Below, one piece after another: positions 1 through 8,635 of a stretch of 64,000 nt of DNA. The notes below the pieces were generated by a model, which saw only the letters and a list, made by a program, of their open reading frames with translations, ran no database searches and had not been told where the DNA came from. Each line of letters starts with the position of its first letter. Within the stretch, counting starts at the first letter, position 1. Origin of the DNA: Saccharospirillum salsuginis (GTDB lineage Bacteria > Pseudomonadota > Gammaproteobacteria > Pseudomonadales > Natronospirillaceae); the NCBI RefSeq assembly GCF_014651855.1, contig NZ_BMXR01000006.1, forward strand, positions 124,001 to 188,000, read 5' to 3'. The position numbers and the translations under genes were made by a program.

Positions 1-519
1 ATCGAAATACCGGCCATCATCTCCAACCATCCGGATCTGCAACGGATGGCGGACTGGTACGAGATTCCCTATTACCGCCTGCCCGTGACGGAAGACACCA
101 AGCCACAGCAGGAAGCTCGCATGCTGGAGATCATCCGCGAGGTCGAAGCCGACCTGGTCGTGCTGGCGCGGTACATGCAAATCCTGTCCGAGGACCTGTG
201 CAAGCAACTGCACGGCAAAGCCATCAACATTCATCACTCGCTGTTGCCGGGGTTCAAAGGGGCCAAGCCCTATCACCAGGCGTATGAAAAAGGCGTCAAA
301 CTGGTGGGCGCCACCGCGCACTACGTGAGTGAAGATCTGGACGAAGGTCCAATCATCTTCCAGAACGTGGAGCACGTGGACCACACCTACACCCCCGAGC
401 GTCTGGTGGCCAAGGGGCGGGACACCGAGCGCCTCGTGCTGGCCCGAGCGATCAAGTTACACACCGAGAAACGTTGCTTCCTGAACGGGAACAAAACCGT
501 TGTCTTTCCGGGACATTAA
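1..519 (+). CDS. purU: Formyltetrahydrofolate deformylase, C-terminal part (truncated by window edge)
   Basis: The open frame enters from the window edge in frame 1. It hydrolyses 10-formyl-THF to formate and THF, feeding one-carbon balance and purine synthesis. The visible 172 residues are the formyltransferase-fold catalytic domain: the block with NIHHSLLPGFKGAKPY carries the catalytic Asn and His, and the following DLDEGPII block carries the expected Asp. The N-terminal ACT domain and the first part of the catalytic domain (roughly 110 residues against a usual length near 285) lie upstream of the window. The formate link with the fds operon 9 kb downstream may be coincidental. Confidence 0.93.
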   Translation: MEIPAIISNHPDLQRMADWYEIPYYRLPVTEDTKPQQEARMLEIIREVEADLVVLARYMQILSEDLCKQLHGKAINIHHSLLPGFKGAKPYHQAYEKGVKLVGATAHYVSEDLDEGPIIFQNVEHVDHTYTPERLVAKGRDTERLVLARAIKLHTEKRCFLNGNKTVVFPGH

Positions 520-573
520 CTGCAACCGTCTAACATGGCTCACGCCCGAGTGTGAGCCACAGGAGAACACGCT

Positions 574-1023
574 ATGTCTGAGCATCAATCCGCCATTCGC
601 TGGCAGCGCAATACACACGAAACCGAGACGAACACCTACTCGCGTAACCACCAGGTGATGTTGAACGGGGGGCAGCAGGTCGACGTGTCCGCGTCGGTCG
701 ATTTCAAAGGCGACCCCGGCTGTGCCGACCCGGAGCAAATGCTGGTCAGCGCGGTATCGAGCTGCCACATGCTGTTCTTTCTGGCGATTGCGGAATTTCA
801 GGGGTACGAAGTCGACACCTACGAAGACAACCCCGTCGGCTACCTGGAGCGCGGTGAGAAAAAAAGCATGGAAGTGACGCGCATTGTGCTGTCACCCCAG
901 GTCCGTTTCGCCGGTGAATCCGTGCCGGACGAGAGTGCGCTCGCCCGACTGCACGCCAGCGCGCATAAAAACTGTTTTATACGGAATTCGATCACCGCCG
1001 AGGTGACGATAGACCAACCCTAA
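574..1023 (+). CDS. OsmC/Ohr family protein
   Basis: 149 residues, the usual length for OsmC-type thiol peroxidases that reduce organic hydroperoxides in the cytoplasm. The two family cysteines are present: one in VSSCHMLFFL in the middle of the protein and one in HKNCFIRNS near the C terminus. The ATG at 574 is preceded by AGGAGAA at a good distance. It sits 54 bp after purU in the same direction. Which OsmC subgroup it belongs to (OsmC, Ohr or YhfA-like) is not decided here. Confidence 0.85.
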   Translation: MSEHQSAIRWQRNTHETETNTYSRNHQVMLNGGQQVDVSASVDFKGDPGCADPEQMLVSAVSSCHMLFFLAIAEFQGYEVDTYEDNPVGYLERGEKKSMEVTRIVLSPQVRFAGESVPDESALARLHASAHKNCFIRNSITAEVTIDQP

Positions 1024-1049
1024 TCAGCCGATTCAGGCGGGAGAGCGTT

Positions 1050-1865
1050 ATGACCACGATGACATCCAGCAACACAGCAGTGAACGACACCATCCTTCAA
1101 CGGGAAGACAAAGACGGCGCCGTGTATCTGACCTTAAATCGACCGGATAAATTCAACACCCTGTCCGAAGCCATGATGACGGCGTTGCAATGTGAGCTGG
1201 ACGACATCGCCGCCGACCCCACGGTGCGCTGTGTGGTGATCGCGGCCAACGGACGCGGATTTTGTGCCGGTCATGACCTGAAAGAAATGCGGGCCACGCC
1301 GGACCAGTCCTACTACCAATCCCTGTTTCGTCAGTGCAGCCGCATGATGCGCAGCATTGTCGATCTGCCGGTACCGGTGATCGCCAAAGTGCAGGGCATG
1401 GCCACGGCGGCGGGCTGTCAGTTGGTGGCCAGTTGCGACCTGGCCATCGCGGGCCGTTCGGCCAGTTTTGCGGTCTCGGGGATTAACCTGGGCCTGTTCT
1501 GTTCCACCCCCGCCGTCGCCCTGTCGCGCAGCATCGCCCCCAAGCGGGCCTTCGACATGCTGGTGACCGGTGAATTCGTCGATGCGGACACCGCCGCACA
1601 GTGGGGCCTGTTGAGCGGCGTCGTTGACGATGCCGACCTCGACGCGGCCGTGGAGGCGAAAGTGGCCACGATTTTGAGCAAGAGCCCGGCGGCGGTGCGC
1701 TATGGCAAGGCCATGTTTCACCCGCAACGGCAAATGGCGTTGGAAGAGGCGTATGACTACGCCGGCGACGTGATGGCGGACAACATGATGAACCCGGATG
1801 CGGGCGAGGGCATCGACGCCTTCCTGGGCAAGCGTAAGCCGGTCTGGGCACAGCCGGGTCACTGA
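1050..1865 (+). CDS. Enoyl-CoA hydratase/isomerase family protein, ECHDC3-like
   Basis: 271-residue crotonase-fold protein. The two oxyanion-hole segments are visible (GRGFCAGHDLKEM and GMATAAGCQLVASCDLAIA). The C-terminal half matches the ECHDC3 subgroup closely: the LFCSTP block and the terminal FLGKRKPVW. The two glutamates that act in true enoyl-CoA hydratase are replaced. The first position is Gln in AAGCQL, and the second lies in a Ser-Gly-Ile stretch where PEI is expected. Ordinary hydratase activity is therefore doubtful. It is followed 92 bp downstream by an acyl-CoA synthetase on the same strand, which suggests a shared role in acyl-CoA metabolism. GGGAGAG precedes the ATG. Confidence 0.85.
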   Translation: MTTMTSSNTAVNDTILQREDKDGAVYLTLNRPDKFNTLSEAMMTALQCELDDIAADPTVRCVVIAANGRGFCAGHDLKEMRATPDQSYYQSLFRQCSRMMRSIVDLPVPVIAKVQGMATAAGCQLVASCDLAIAGRSASFAVSGINLGLFCSTPAVALSRSIAPKRAFDMLVTGEFVDADTAAQWGLLSGVVDDADLDAAVEAKVATILSKSPAAVRYGKAMFHPQRQMALEEAYDYAGDVMADNMMNPDAGEGIDAFLGKRKPVWAQPGH

Positions 1866-1957
1866 TCCGGTTCAACCGTACCGAACGAGCCAACAAGGCA
1901 ACACAGGCCAGGGACGGACCGACATGCTCGTCTCTTGACCATCATCGGGGGTAAGCC

Positions 1958-3598
1958 ATGACTGAACTCTGCCACCTCAATGAGGCGCTCGACAAAAACG
2001 CGGCGAACTATGTGTCGCTGTCGCCGTTGAGCTTCATCAAACGGGCCGCCGCCGTCTATCCCGACAAGGCCGCGCTGATCTACAACGACACGCGGTACAG
2101 CTGGCGCCAGACCTACGCCCGCTGTTGCCGTCTGGCTTCGATGCTGCGTCAGTTCGGCATCGGCCGGGGGGATACCGTAGCCGTGTTGCTGCCGAACGTG
2201 CCGGCCATGTACGAAGCCCATTTCGGCGTGCCCATGGCGGGGGCGGTGTTGAACGCGATCAACATTCGTCTCGACCCGGAGGCGGTGGCGTTCATTCTCG
2301 ATCACAGCCGCGCCCGTGTGCTGTTGGCCGACCCCGAATACGCCGACGTTATCGAGAGTGCCCTGGCGCGGCTGGACGGGCCAGCCCCCATCGTGATCAA
2401 TGTCTCCGACCCGAGCCAGGGTGACGAACGCTGGCTGGGCGAACTGGAATACGAGGCCCTGCTGGCCGAACAGCCGGACCAGGAAGACTGGACACTCCCG
2501 GCCGACGAGTGGGACGCCATCGCACTGGGCTACACCTCGGGTACGACGGGCAACCCCAAGGGCGTGGTCTCCCACCATCGCGGGGCCTATCTGAACGCGG
2601 TCAGTAACGTTCTTTCCTGGTCGTTGCTCCGGGACGTCGTCTACCTGTGGACCTTACCGATGTTTCACTGCAACGGCTGGTGCTTCCCGTGGACACTGGC
2701 GGCGATTGGCGGCACCAGCGTCTGTCTGCGACGGGTCGACCCGGAACGCATTCTGGAGCTGATCCGACAGCACACCGTCAGCCACTATTGCGGCGCACCC
2801 ATCGTTCACCGGATGATCGCGGACGCGGCCCAGGCCTCGGCCGAGCCCTTCGACCACCCCGTTTCGGGGCTGATCGCCGGGGCGGCCCCGCCGGCGAGCG
2901 TACTGGAACAGATGGAGACCCTCGGCATCGACCTCACCCATGTTTACGGCCTCACCGAAACCTATGGCCCCGCCACGGTGTGTGCGAAACAGACCGACTG
3001 GGACGAGTACCCCTCGTCGGAACGGGTTCGGCTCAATGGCCGCCAGGGGGTGGCCTACCCCCTGGAAGAAGGCGTCGCCGTGATGGACGCGATCACCATG
3101 ACGCCCGTCCCGGCCGATGGCGAGACGGTCGGCGAGATCATGTTCCGGGGGAACATCGTCATGAAAGGCTACCTGCGCAACGAGACCGCCACGCGTGAGG
3201 CCTTCGCTGGAGGCTGGTTTCATTCCGGTGACCTGGCCGTGGTGGAGCCGGATGGCTACATTAAGATTCGTGATCGGCTCAAAGATGTGATCATCTCGGG
3301 CGGGGAAAACATCTCCTCACTGGAGGTCGAAGAGGTCATCCAGCGTCACAGCGATGTCGAACTCGCCGCCGTCGTGGCCATGGCGGATGACACCTGGGGC
3401 GAGGTACCGGCCGCCTTTGTGCAGTTGCGCCCGGGCAGCCAATTGAGCGAAACCGGCCTGATCGCCTTCTGCCGCGACAACATCAGCCGCTTCAAGGCGC
3501 CGAAAAAGGTGATCTTCGGGCCCTTGCCGACCACCTCGACCGGCAAGATCCAGAAGTATGTACTGCGCCAATACCTTCAGACCCGGGCCTCGGCCTGA
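1958..3598 (+). CDS. Acyl-CoA synthetase (AMP-forming)
   Basis: 546-residue ANL-superfamily adenylating enzyme that would activate a carboxylic acid with ATP and transfer it to CoA. Visible motifs in order are the P-loop YTSGTTGNPKGVV (about residue 190), YGLTETYGP (about 330), GWFHSGDLAVVEPDGYIKIRD (about 420), the hinge region KDVIISGGENIS, and the catalytic lysine in STGKIQKYVLR close to the C terminus. Length and motif order fit medium-chain or aryl acyl-CoA ligases, but the substrate cannot be read from sequence. It probably forms a unit with the upstream ECHDC3-like gene. Confidence 0.88.
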   Translation: MTELCHLNEALDKNAANYVSLSPLSFIKRAAAVYPDKAALIYNDTRYSWRQTYARCCRLASMLRQFGIGRGDTVAVLLPNVPAMYEAHFGVPMAGAVLNAINIRLDPEAVAFILDHSRARVLLADPEYADVIESALARLDGPAPIVINVSDPSQGDERWLGELEYEALLAEQPDQEDWTLPADEWDAIALGYTSGTTGNPKGVVSHHRGAYLNAVSNVLSWSLLRDVVYLWTLPMFHCNGWCFPWTLAAIGGTSVCLRRVDPERILELIRQHTVSHYCGAPIVHRMIADAAQASAEPFDHPVSGLIAGAAPPASVLEQMETLGIDLTHVYGLTETYGPATVCAKQTDWDEYPSSERVRLNGRQGVAYPLEEGVAVMDAITMTPVPADGETVGEIMFRGNIVMKGYLRNETATREAFAGGWFHSGDLAVVEPDGYIKIRDRLKDVIISGGENISSLEVEEVIQRHSDVELAAVVAMADDTWGEVPAAFVQLRPGSQLSETGLIAFCRDNISRFKAPKKVIFGPLPTTSTGKIQKYVLRQYLQTRASA

Positions 3599-3878
3599 CG
3601 CGGAGGGCATGGCGCGAAACCACCCACCGAAACCGGCCGATCGGGGGGACGGCACCGGAACGGGGGTAGCGTGAGGCGAGTTTGGGCTCAGATATGACGC
3701 CCCGGAGCATGTTTGCGGATAGGCACTGCAGAGGGGAGGCACTACACTGAGCGAAGGACGGCGGAGCATTCCGCTCAGGACAACGCGCCCAGGGGACCTG
3801 AGCGCGTGACCGGAATGCGGCCTTCCGGCCCGTTGATAACGACAGGCGACTGTCTATGCAGACCGGACTCACGATAAG

Positions 3879-4379
3879 ATGAAAAAGATCGCATTGGATG
3901 GCATTGATGTCCGTATCCTGAGCGCCGTGCAGCGACACGGGCAAGTCAGCAAAGCCCGGCTGTCCGAGTTGGTCAACCTCTCGCCGACCCCCTGCTGGCA
4001 ACGGCTGACCCGACTGAAAAACGCCGGTTACATCACCGGCTATCGCGGTGAAATCGCCGTCGATAAAATGCTCGACCTGTCCAAAGTAATCGTCGTGGTG
4101 GCCCTGAAAGCGCACAGCCGGGCCACCTTTGAGCGGTTTGAACAATGCATCCAGGGCATCGACGAGATCGTGGAATGCAGCGCCACCGGCGGCGGCGCCG
4201 ACTACGTGATGAAGGTGGTGACCAACAGCCTGCACGACTTTCAGGATTTCATCGACGACATGCTCGATAAAGACCTGGGCATCGAGCGCTACTACATCTA
4301 CGTGGTGACGCGTGAAATTAAATCCGCCCCGGTGAACCTGCCGAAATTGCTCGATCGCAAACGGCAATCGGGGTACTAG
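3879..4379 (+). CDS. Lrp/AsnC family transcriptional regulator
   Basis: 166 residues with the standard layout: an N-terminal helix-turn-helix (ILSAVQRHGQVSKARLSELV, then SPTPCWQRLTRLKNAGYI) followed by a RAM/AsnC ligand-binding domain to about residue 150. Such proteins form octamers or dimers that sense amino acids. A 6-bp inverted repeat CCGGAA/TTCCGG (3810-3828) lies about 50 bp upstream and could be an autoregulatory site or a terminator of the preceding gene. This is the last GC-rich gene before the AT-rich island. Confidence 0.88.
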   Translation: MKKIALDGIDVRILSAVQRHGQVSKARLSELVNLSPTPCWQRLTRLKNAGYITGYRGEIAVDKMLDLSKVIVVVALKAHSRATFERFEQCIQGIDEIVECSATGGGADYVMKVVTNSLHDFQDFIDDMLDKDLGIERYYIYVVTREIKSAPVNLPKLLDRKRQSGY

Positions 4380-4681
4380 CCCGACCGGCCATTCATTCCA
4401 TCTGTCCCCCAACACCTGCTCCTGCGGTCGATCTCGTGGATTAGGCCAGAAAACCATTCCGCATGGCGATACTTCCGCGCCACCTACCTAAGCACCACCT
4501 CTTGTTCTAAAGAGGTACTTCATTTGATAAGAGTCAATATCTTTGGTCAGCTACATGGACCTCAGGGATAACGAACTTTAGCATCAGCCTCCTAAGAAGG
4601 TGGCAGCTCCACTAGTCATTACTCGCAGACTTCTTGCGCACCTTTTAAGGATACATGGAACAATCTTAAAGGAAAAAGCAT
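4380..4681. other. Intergenic boundary of an AT-rich island
   Basis: No coding potential seen. Base composition falls from the GC-rich style of the lrp side to the AT-rich style of the next operon at roughly 4480-4500, so the left end of the acquired block probably lies here. No clear direct repeat, tRNA or integrase was found to define the end. AAAGGAAAAAG just before 4682 is the ribosome binding site of the next gene. Confidence 0.5.
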
Positions 4682-5377
4682 ATGAGCTTCAGTTTGGATC
4701 AAGAACTACAGCAAACCGAGCAGGGATCAAGAGAAATCTTTTCTATGGAGACCCCTACTTTTCCAGATAATGCTATGGGGGTTTTTACATGCATTGAAGA
4801 CCGCTGGGAATCTGGTTCCCAGGGTTTGATGCGACTGATGGAGTTCTCGGTAGAGTTGTTAAAACGTGCAGTTTTGCATGGACAAATCGGAGACCTTGGA
4901 TCATCAGCTAAATATATCAATCGGTCCTCGGATTTTGTGATTACCGGTTCAAAGCTAATGATCACATTTGGGGACATAAATTCCTCAGATTATGATAAGT
5001 TCCGAGAAACTCGAGATATAAGAGGTAATCCAACTGACAGAAGACTCGTGGAACTTCACGTAAAACAAAAACAACTTACTGAAGATCTATTGGCTATTCT
5101 TTCGAAAGTTCTAGAGGATGGCGATATCGATTCAGAAGATGAGAAAGAGATAGCTGACCATGTGACCGAAAATACCCACGCACTAAACTTTACCAAGGCT
5201 TTGATAGGTGCCAACGATGCTCATAAAGCTGTATTTGGGGCGCACAAGTCAGTCTGTAGTCGTGCTGTAAAGAAAGGTAAACCTTCCATTCGAGGAAATC
5301 ATATCGAAGATTTTAGAAATGTCGACTTTTCTCCCCTATTGCCTAAGCTGAAGCATCTTTTGAAGGATCGCATCTAA
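4682..5377 (+). CDS. Hypothetical protein, first gene of ATP-grasp/MFS operon
   Basis: 231 residues, not recognised. It appears soluble and mostly helical, with no signal peptide or membrane segment. The middle (about residues 120-165) is charged and helix-rich, with an acidic LEDGDIDSEDEKEIADH stretch. The ATG follows AAAGGAAAAAGCAT, a good ribosome binding site. Its stop ends on the first base of the next ATG (TAATG), so it is translationally coupled to the ATP-grasp gene. Function may be a partner or tailoring protein of that ligase; this is only context. Confidence 0.7.
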   Translation: MSFSLDQELQQTEQGSREIFSMETPTFPDNAMGVFTCIEDRWESGSQGLMRLMEFSVELLKRAVLHGQIGDLGSSAKYINRSSDFVITGSKLMITFGDINSSDYDKFRETRDIRGNPTDRRLVELHVKQKQLTEDLLAILSKVLEDGDIDSEDEKEIADHVTENTHALNFTKALIGANDAHKAVFGAHKSVCSRAVKKGKPSIRGNHIEDFRNVDFSPLLPKLKHLLKDRI

Positions 5378-6648
5378 TGAAGAATAAAGAAGGAATGTTG
5401 ATCCTCGTAGACCCATTCACGGGAGGAGATGAGTTTATAACGTCTGCGCTATCCTTGGGACTTTCTGTTGTAGCTATATCCTGCTTATATGATTTGGATA
5501 ACTTGAAAGAAAAGTTCAAAGGCAGTGCCGTTGAATTCGTGGTGGTGAAGAATAAGAATGTGTCCGATTGGATGCAGGACCTGCCGCCGAAAGGTCGTGT
5601 CTTGGGAATCCTACCTGGTGGCGATTTAAGCATGGTGCGGGCTGCTGAGCTATCAAACCTATATGGCCTTCCCTTCTTTGTTACACCGGAGGTTGGCCAA
5701 CAATGTGTGTACAAGGACTTGATGAGGTACGCGGTAGAGTCCGCGGGGGTTGAACAGCCAGCCTTTGCTGTTTTTGATCTTAACGGCGTTGAGAGTTTGA
5801 GTGGTAAGCTCGATGATGTGGCGATCAAATTTCCCTGCATTGTGAAACCGACAGATCTGGGCGGAAGCCTGAATGTGAAACGTGTAGGCGATATGGAAGA
5901 TTTAAAGGAGGCGCTGAATACGATCAAAAAATTCAATTTGTTTGATCATATTAAGTCTAACTCTTACAACAGCTTTGACCGTAGATCAACAGCTATGATT
6001 GAAGAGGAGGCGATTGGACCAGAGTTTAGTGTTGACGGTATTCTGGATGAAGGAAAGTTCCTGTTTTCGGTTGTAACTGAAAAAGCCACCACTGGTGCCC
6101 CTCATTTCATAGAAACAGGCCATATAGTTCCTACGATTAACTTCGTAGAGCACGAAACTGAACTTGTAAGCTATGCCAAAACCATAAGCAAGGCCTTGGG
6201 TATTGAAAAAGGACCTATTCATTGTGAAGTTAAGCTCACAGATAAAGGCCCCCGCTTAATTGAGTGTGCGGCTCGACTCGGTGGTGACAAGATACCCTAC
6301 TTGATAAAGAAATCCACAGGAGTAGACCTTTATCAGTCTACGATTGAATTGGCGATTGGGATAAAACCCAAGATAGATCGAAAGTATAGCAAATATTCTG
6401 GTATTCACTTTATCATGGGCCAGTCCTACACCGAGAAATTGGCCAAACAATACCATGACTTAATGCGAGAATTCCCGCAAATTCAAGATCTCTATTTTAA
6501 GGAGGAAGGTAATGGCTCACTTACACCGAGGTCTAATGTATTCGACCGAATAGGGCATGTTCTTTTCATGTCCGAGTCTGAGAATGAGTTGATCGCAGTG
6601 TTAAAAGGCTGTGAGCGACAGAAACGCTTGGTGCCTAATGAATCATAA
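5377..6648 (+). CDS. ATP-grasp ligase (BacD-like carboxylate-amine ligase family)
   Basis: 423 residues. The central ATP-grasp part includes FPCIVKPTDLGGSLNVKRV (ATP-binding beta strands) and, near residue 290, LTDKGPRLIECAARLGGDKIP, which supplies the Mg-binding Glu and the Asn-equivalent region. Such enzymes form amide bonds through an acyl-phosphate. The C-terminal pattern is shared with the second ATP-grasp protein of this window (30605-31864). Being directly followed by an MFS exporter is the arrangement of bacD-bacE in bacilysin clusters. I infer a dipeptide or amino-acid conjugate ligase; the substrates are unknown. Confidence 0.85.
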   Translation: MKNKEGMLILVDPFTGGDEFITSALSLGLSVVAISCLYDLDNLKEKFKGSAVEFVVVKNKNVSDWMQDLPPKGRVLGILPGGDLSMVRAAELSNLYGLPFFVTPEVGQQCVYKDLMRYAVESAGVEQPAFAVFDLNGVESLSGKLDDVAIKFPCIVKPTDLGGSLNVKRVGDMEDLKEALNTIKKFNLFDHIKSNSYNSFDRRSTAMIEEEAIGPEFSVDGILDEGKFLFSVVTEKATTGAPHFIETGHIVPTINFVEHETELVSYAKTISKALGIEKGPIHCEVKLTDKGPRLIECAARLGGDKIPYLIKKSTGVDLYQSTIELAIGIKPKIDRKYSKYSGIHFIMGQSYTEKLAKQYHDLMREFPQIQDLYFKEEGNGSLTPRSNVFDRIGHVLFMSESENELIAVLKGCERQKRLVPNES

Positions 6649-7852
6649 TAGAAACGTATTTTCTATATATACATCTGAGCTTGCATCTTCATTTGGCTCC
6701 GGTATGGCTTTTATTGGTGTTAACTGGTATTTGTTTGAAAAAACGAGTTCCAGCGCCGTGGTCGGTTACTACATGATGACATTCGTTTTTAGTGCGCTAA
6801 TTGCATTACCTTTTAGTGGGACCATGGCAGACCGTCACAATAAGAAAATCATTCTATTGTGGTGCCACTTTATAAGAGCTTTTAGCTTTCTTTTATTTTT
6901 TGCAGTCAATGTATTTTATGACAACTCGCTATATGCCGTTTTTGTGATTGCGATTGCCAGTGGTGCGGGTTGGGCTTTTTACATGCCTGCTTCAAGGGCA
7001 TTAATTAAGGAGTGCCTGTCACCGGAAAAATATACCCAGTCCAATTCCATATTGGAGATAGCACTTCAGTGTGGCAATTTTTTTAGCGCCGCCGTTTGTG
7101 GCTATCTGTTGGCGCATTATGGTTTTCAGCTAATATCGATTTTAAATATATTGGTGTTCGTGCTGAGTTTTATAGCCATTCTTCCTGTTGAACCCCAGAC
7201 ATCATCGATATCTGAAAAAACAGAAAATACTTGGGCTCAAATCAGGGAAGGATTGGCTTTCCAGTTTTCTAACAGAAGATTGTTCCTTCTAGGTTTGGCT
7301 TTGTTTATTCCGTTTTCTGTCACTATCGCATCCAATGCTGTCCTTCCTGAGTATATTAGCGACCACCTATCGCTTGGATCGATCGAATTTGGTTTTGCGG
7401 AGATGCTATATGGAATAGGGGCGCTGCTTTCTGGATTCATTATCGCCGCCTTTGCTAAGCTAGCCTTGAAAGAAAGCGTGTTAACAAACGGCTTTTTCAT
7501 GTGCAGTGTCTCGGTGTTGTCTGTGTTGGCATTAACGAGAAGTGTAGGTTTACTTTGGCTTTGTTATGCGTTGTTTGGTATTTCAAGTTCGGCCATCAGA
7601 ATTGTTATATCAAGCCAATCAATGAAAGTCATTCCATCGGTCGTGTATGGACGAGTTTTTTCGACTTGGATGATGGCCTCGATGGTGATACAGATCGCTT
7701 TGATCTGGTTGGTTACCAATCTAGTGGAAATGTATGGTAGCCCCACCGGGTATTTGCTTCTAAGCTTCACAACATTCGTTGCTTTTGTTGTATATGGCGT
7801 TTATCTCATTACCCAGGAAAAGCTATCGGATTCCGCAAAACCATCTTATTGA
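6638..7852 (+). CDS. MFS transporter, probable exporter
   Basis: 404 residues with about 12 hydrophobic segments. The loop between helices 2 and 3 carries the MFS signature in the form SGTMADRHNKKI. The ATG at 6638 (MNHNRNVFSIYTSE) is preferred; an in-frame GTG at 6611 would add nine residues and deepen the overlap with the ATP-grasp gene, whose stop is at 6648. It resembles the MFS_3/BacE-like efflux group. It probably exports the product of the ligase encoded just upstream, giving self-resistance. Confidence 0.88.
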   Translation: MNHNRNVFSIYTSELASSFGSGMAFIGVNWYLFEKTSSSAVVGYYMMTFVFSALIALPFSGTMADRHNKKIILLWCHFIRAFSFLLFFAVNVFYDNSLYAVFVIAIASGAGWAFYMPASRALIKECLSPEKYTQSNSILEIALQCGNFFSAAVCGYLLAHYGFQLISILNILVFVLSFIAILPVEPQTSSISEKTENTWAQIREGLAFQFSNRRLFLLGLALFIPFSVTIASNAVLPEYISDHLSLGSIEFGFAEMLYGIGALLSGFIIAAFAKLALKESVLTNGFFMCSVSVLSVLALTRSVGLLWLCYALFGISSSAIRIVISSQSMKVIPSVVYGRVFSTWMMASMVIQIALIWLVTNLVEMYGSPTGYLLLSFTTFVAFVVYGVYLITQEKLSDSAKPSY

Positions 7853-7870
7853 GAGAAAGGCGTTAAAAAA

Positions 7871-8179
7871 ATGAAAGAAGAAGACCTTGGAATACTGATG
7901 GCGGAAATTATCGACGTCAAAAAAGTTGAAAAAACCGATCGGTTGTTTCATGTAACCTTGAAAAGCAGCGACAGGGATTACCACATAGCCACAAGCTTGG
8001 CGAGTTTTTACAAAGTGGAGGAACTCATCGGAAAGCAGGTTCCTATAAAAGTGAATGTGGAAATTAAAACGATGTTCGGAATCACCAGTAATGCCCGGTT
8101 TATAGCAATACTGAATAATAAGGAACCCGTACTGCTTGTGCCCGAAGCGCGGGTGAAGAATGGTGCGCCTGTAATTTAA
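7871..8179 (+). CDS. Free-standing tRNA-binding (EMAP-II/CsaA-like) OB-fold protein
   Basis: 102 residues. The whole protein follows the pattern of the tRNA-binding domain of CsaA, bacterial MetRS C-termini and EMAP-II: V-KVEKTDRLFHVTL, then ATSLASFYKVEELIGKQV, then a strand reaching FIAIL and a final VLLVPEA-V-NGAPV. CsaA is about 110 residues, so this is a complete stand-alone domain. It starts 18 bp after the MFS gene, with GAGAAAGG upstream. A tRNA-binding protein beside an ATP-grasp ligase raises the possibility of an aminoacyl-tRNA-related step or target protection. The family call comes from pattern recognition, not from a search. Confidence 0.65.
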   Translation: MKEEDLGILMAEIIDVKKVEKTDRLFHVTLKSSDRDYHIATSLASFYKVEELIGKQVPIKVNVEIKTMFGITSNARFIAILNNKEPVLLVPEARVKNGAPVI

Positions 8180-8254
8180 TAGGTCGCTGATTGACAGACC
8201 CTGGGGGGGGGGATGTCTAATTGAAAAAGTGCCTGGGTATGATGGCGATTTGAT

Positions 8255-8276
8255 GGCTCCGGGCTTGAAAGGAGCC
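8255..8276 (+). terminator. Hairpin after the ATP-grasp/MFS operon
   Basis: GGCTCC (8255-8260) pairs with GGAGCC (8271-8276) around a 10-base loop. There is no T-run after it, so it is a weak terminator candidate. It is the only obvious hairpin between this operon and the opposing arfB remnant. Confidence 0.3.
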
Positions 8277-8309
8277 ACTCAAAACACTGATTTATCAATC
8301 TAATCGCAG

Positions 8310-8630
8310 CTACCCACACAACTCTTTCGTTTTGCCACGCTGAGTTTTCTTATTCATACGCTTGGATTGCTTCTTGGGTGATTGCTTTGTCGGCCACCAT
8401 GCTTTTTCGCGGTTATCGCACCAAGAATAAACTGCCGAGTTCGCTCAAACGCATCCGCGTGGTTCTTTTCTTGGGTACGAAACTGATGCGCCTTGGTGAC
8501 GATGACGGCGTCTTTATTTTGAACCGATTTGTCAGCGCTAGCAGTCGTTCTTTGTAGAACTCAGGCAAGGAAGAAGCGTGAGTATCGAATCGCAGATGTA
8601 CGGCGTCGACATCCCGTTAACGTTTTGACC
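8310..8630 (-). pseudogene. arfB: Decayed ArfB (YaeJ) peptidyl-tRNA hydrolase
   Basis: Reading the minus strand across frames recovers the ArfB order. GQNVN (8616-8630) is the remainder of the GGQ-region motif. After a frame change come AVHLRFDTHASSLPEFYKERLL, then AVIVTKAHQFRTQEKNHADAF, and finally the basic tail KRMNKKTQRGKTKEL before a stop at 8310-8312. ArfB rescues stalled ribosomes by hydrolysing peptidyl-tRNA. Here the N terminus with the catalytic GGQ is missing, and there are at least two frameshifts plus an internal stop. It lies at the right end of the AT-rich island and may have been broken by its insertion. Confidence 0.75.
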
Positions 8631-8635
8631 AATGG

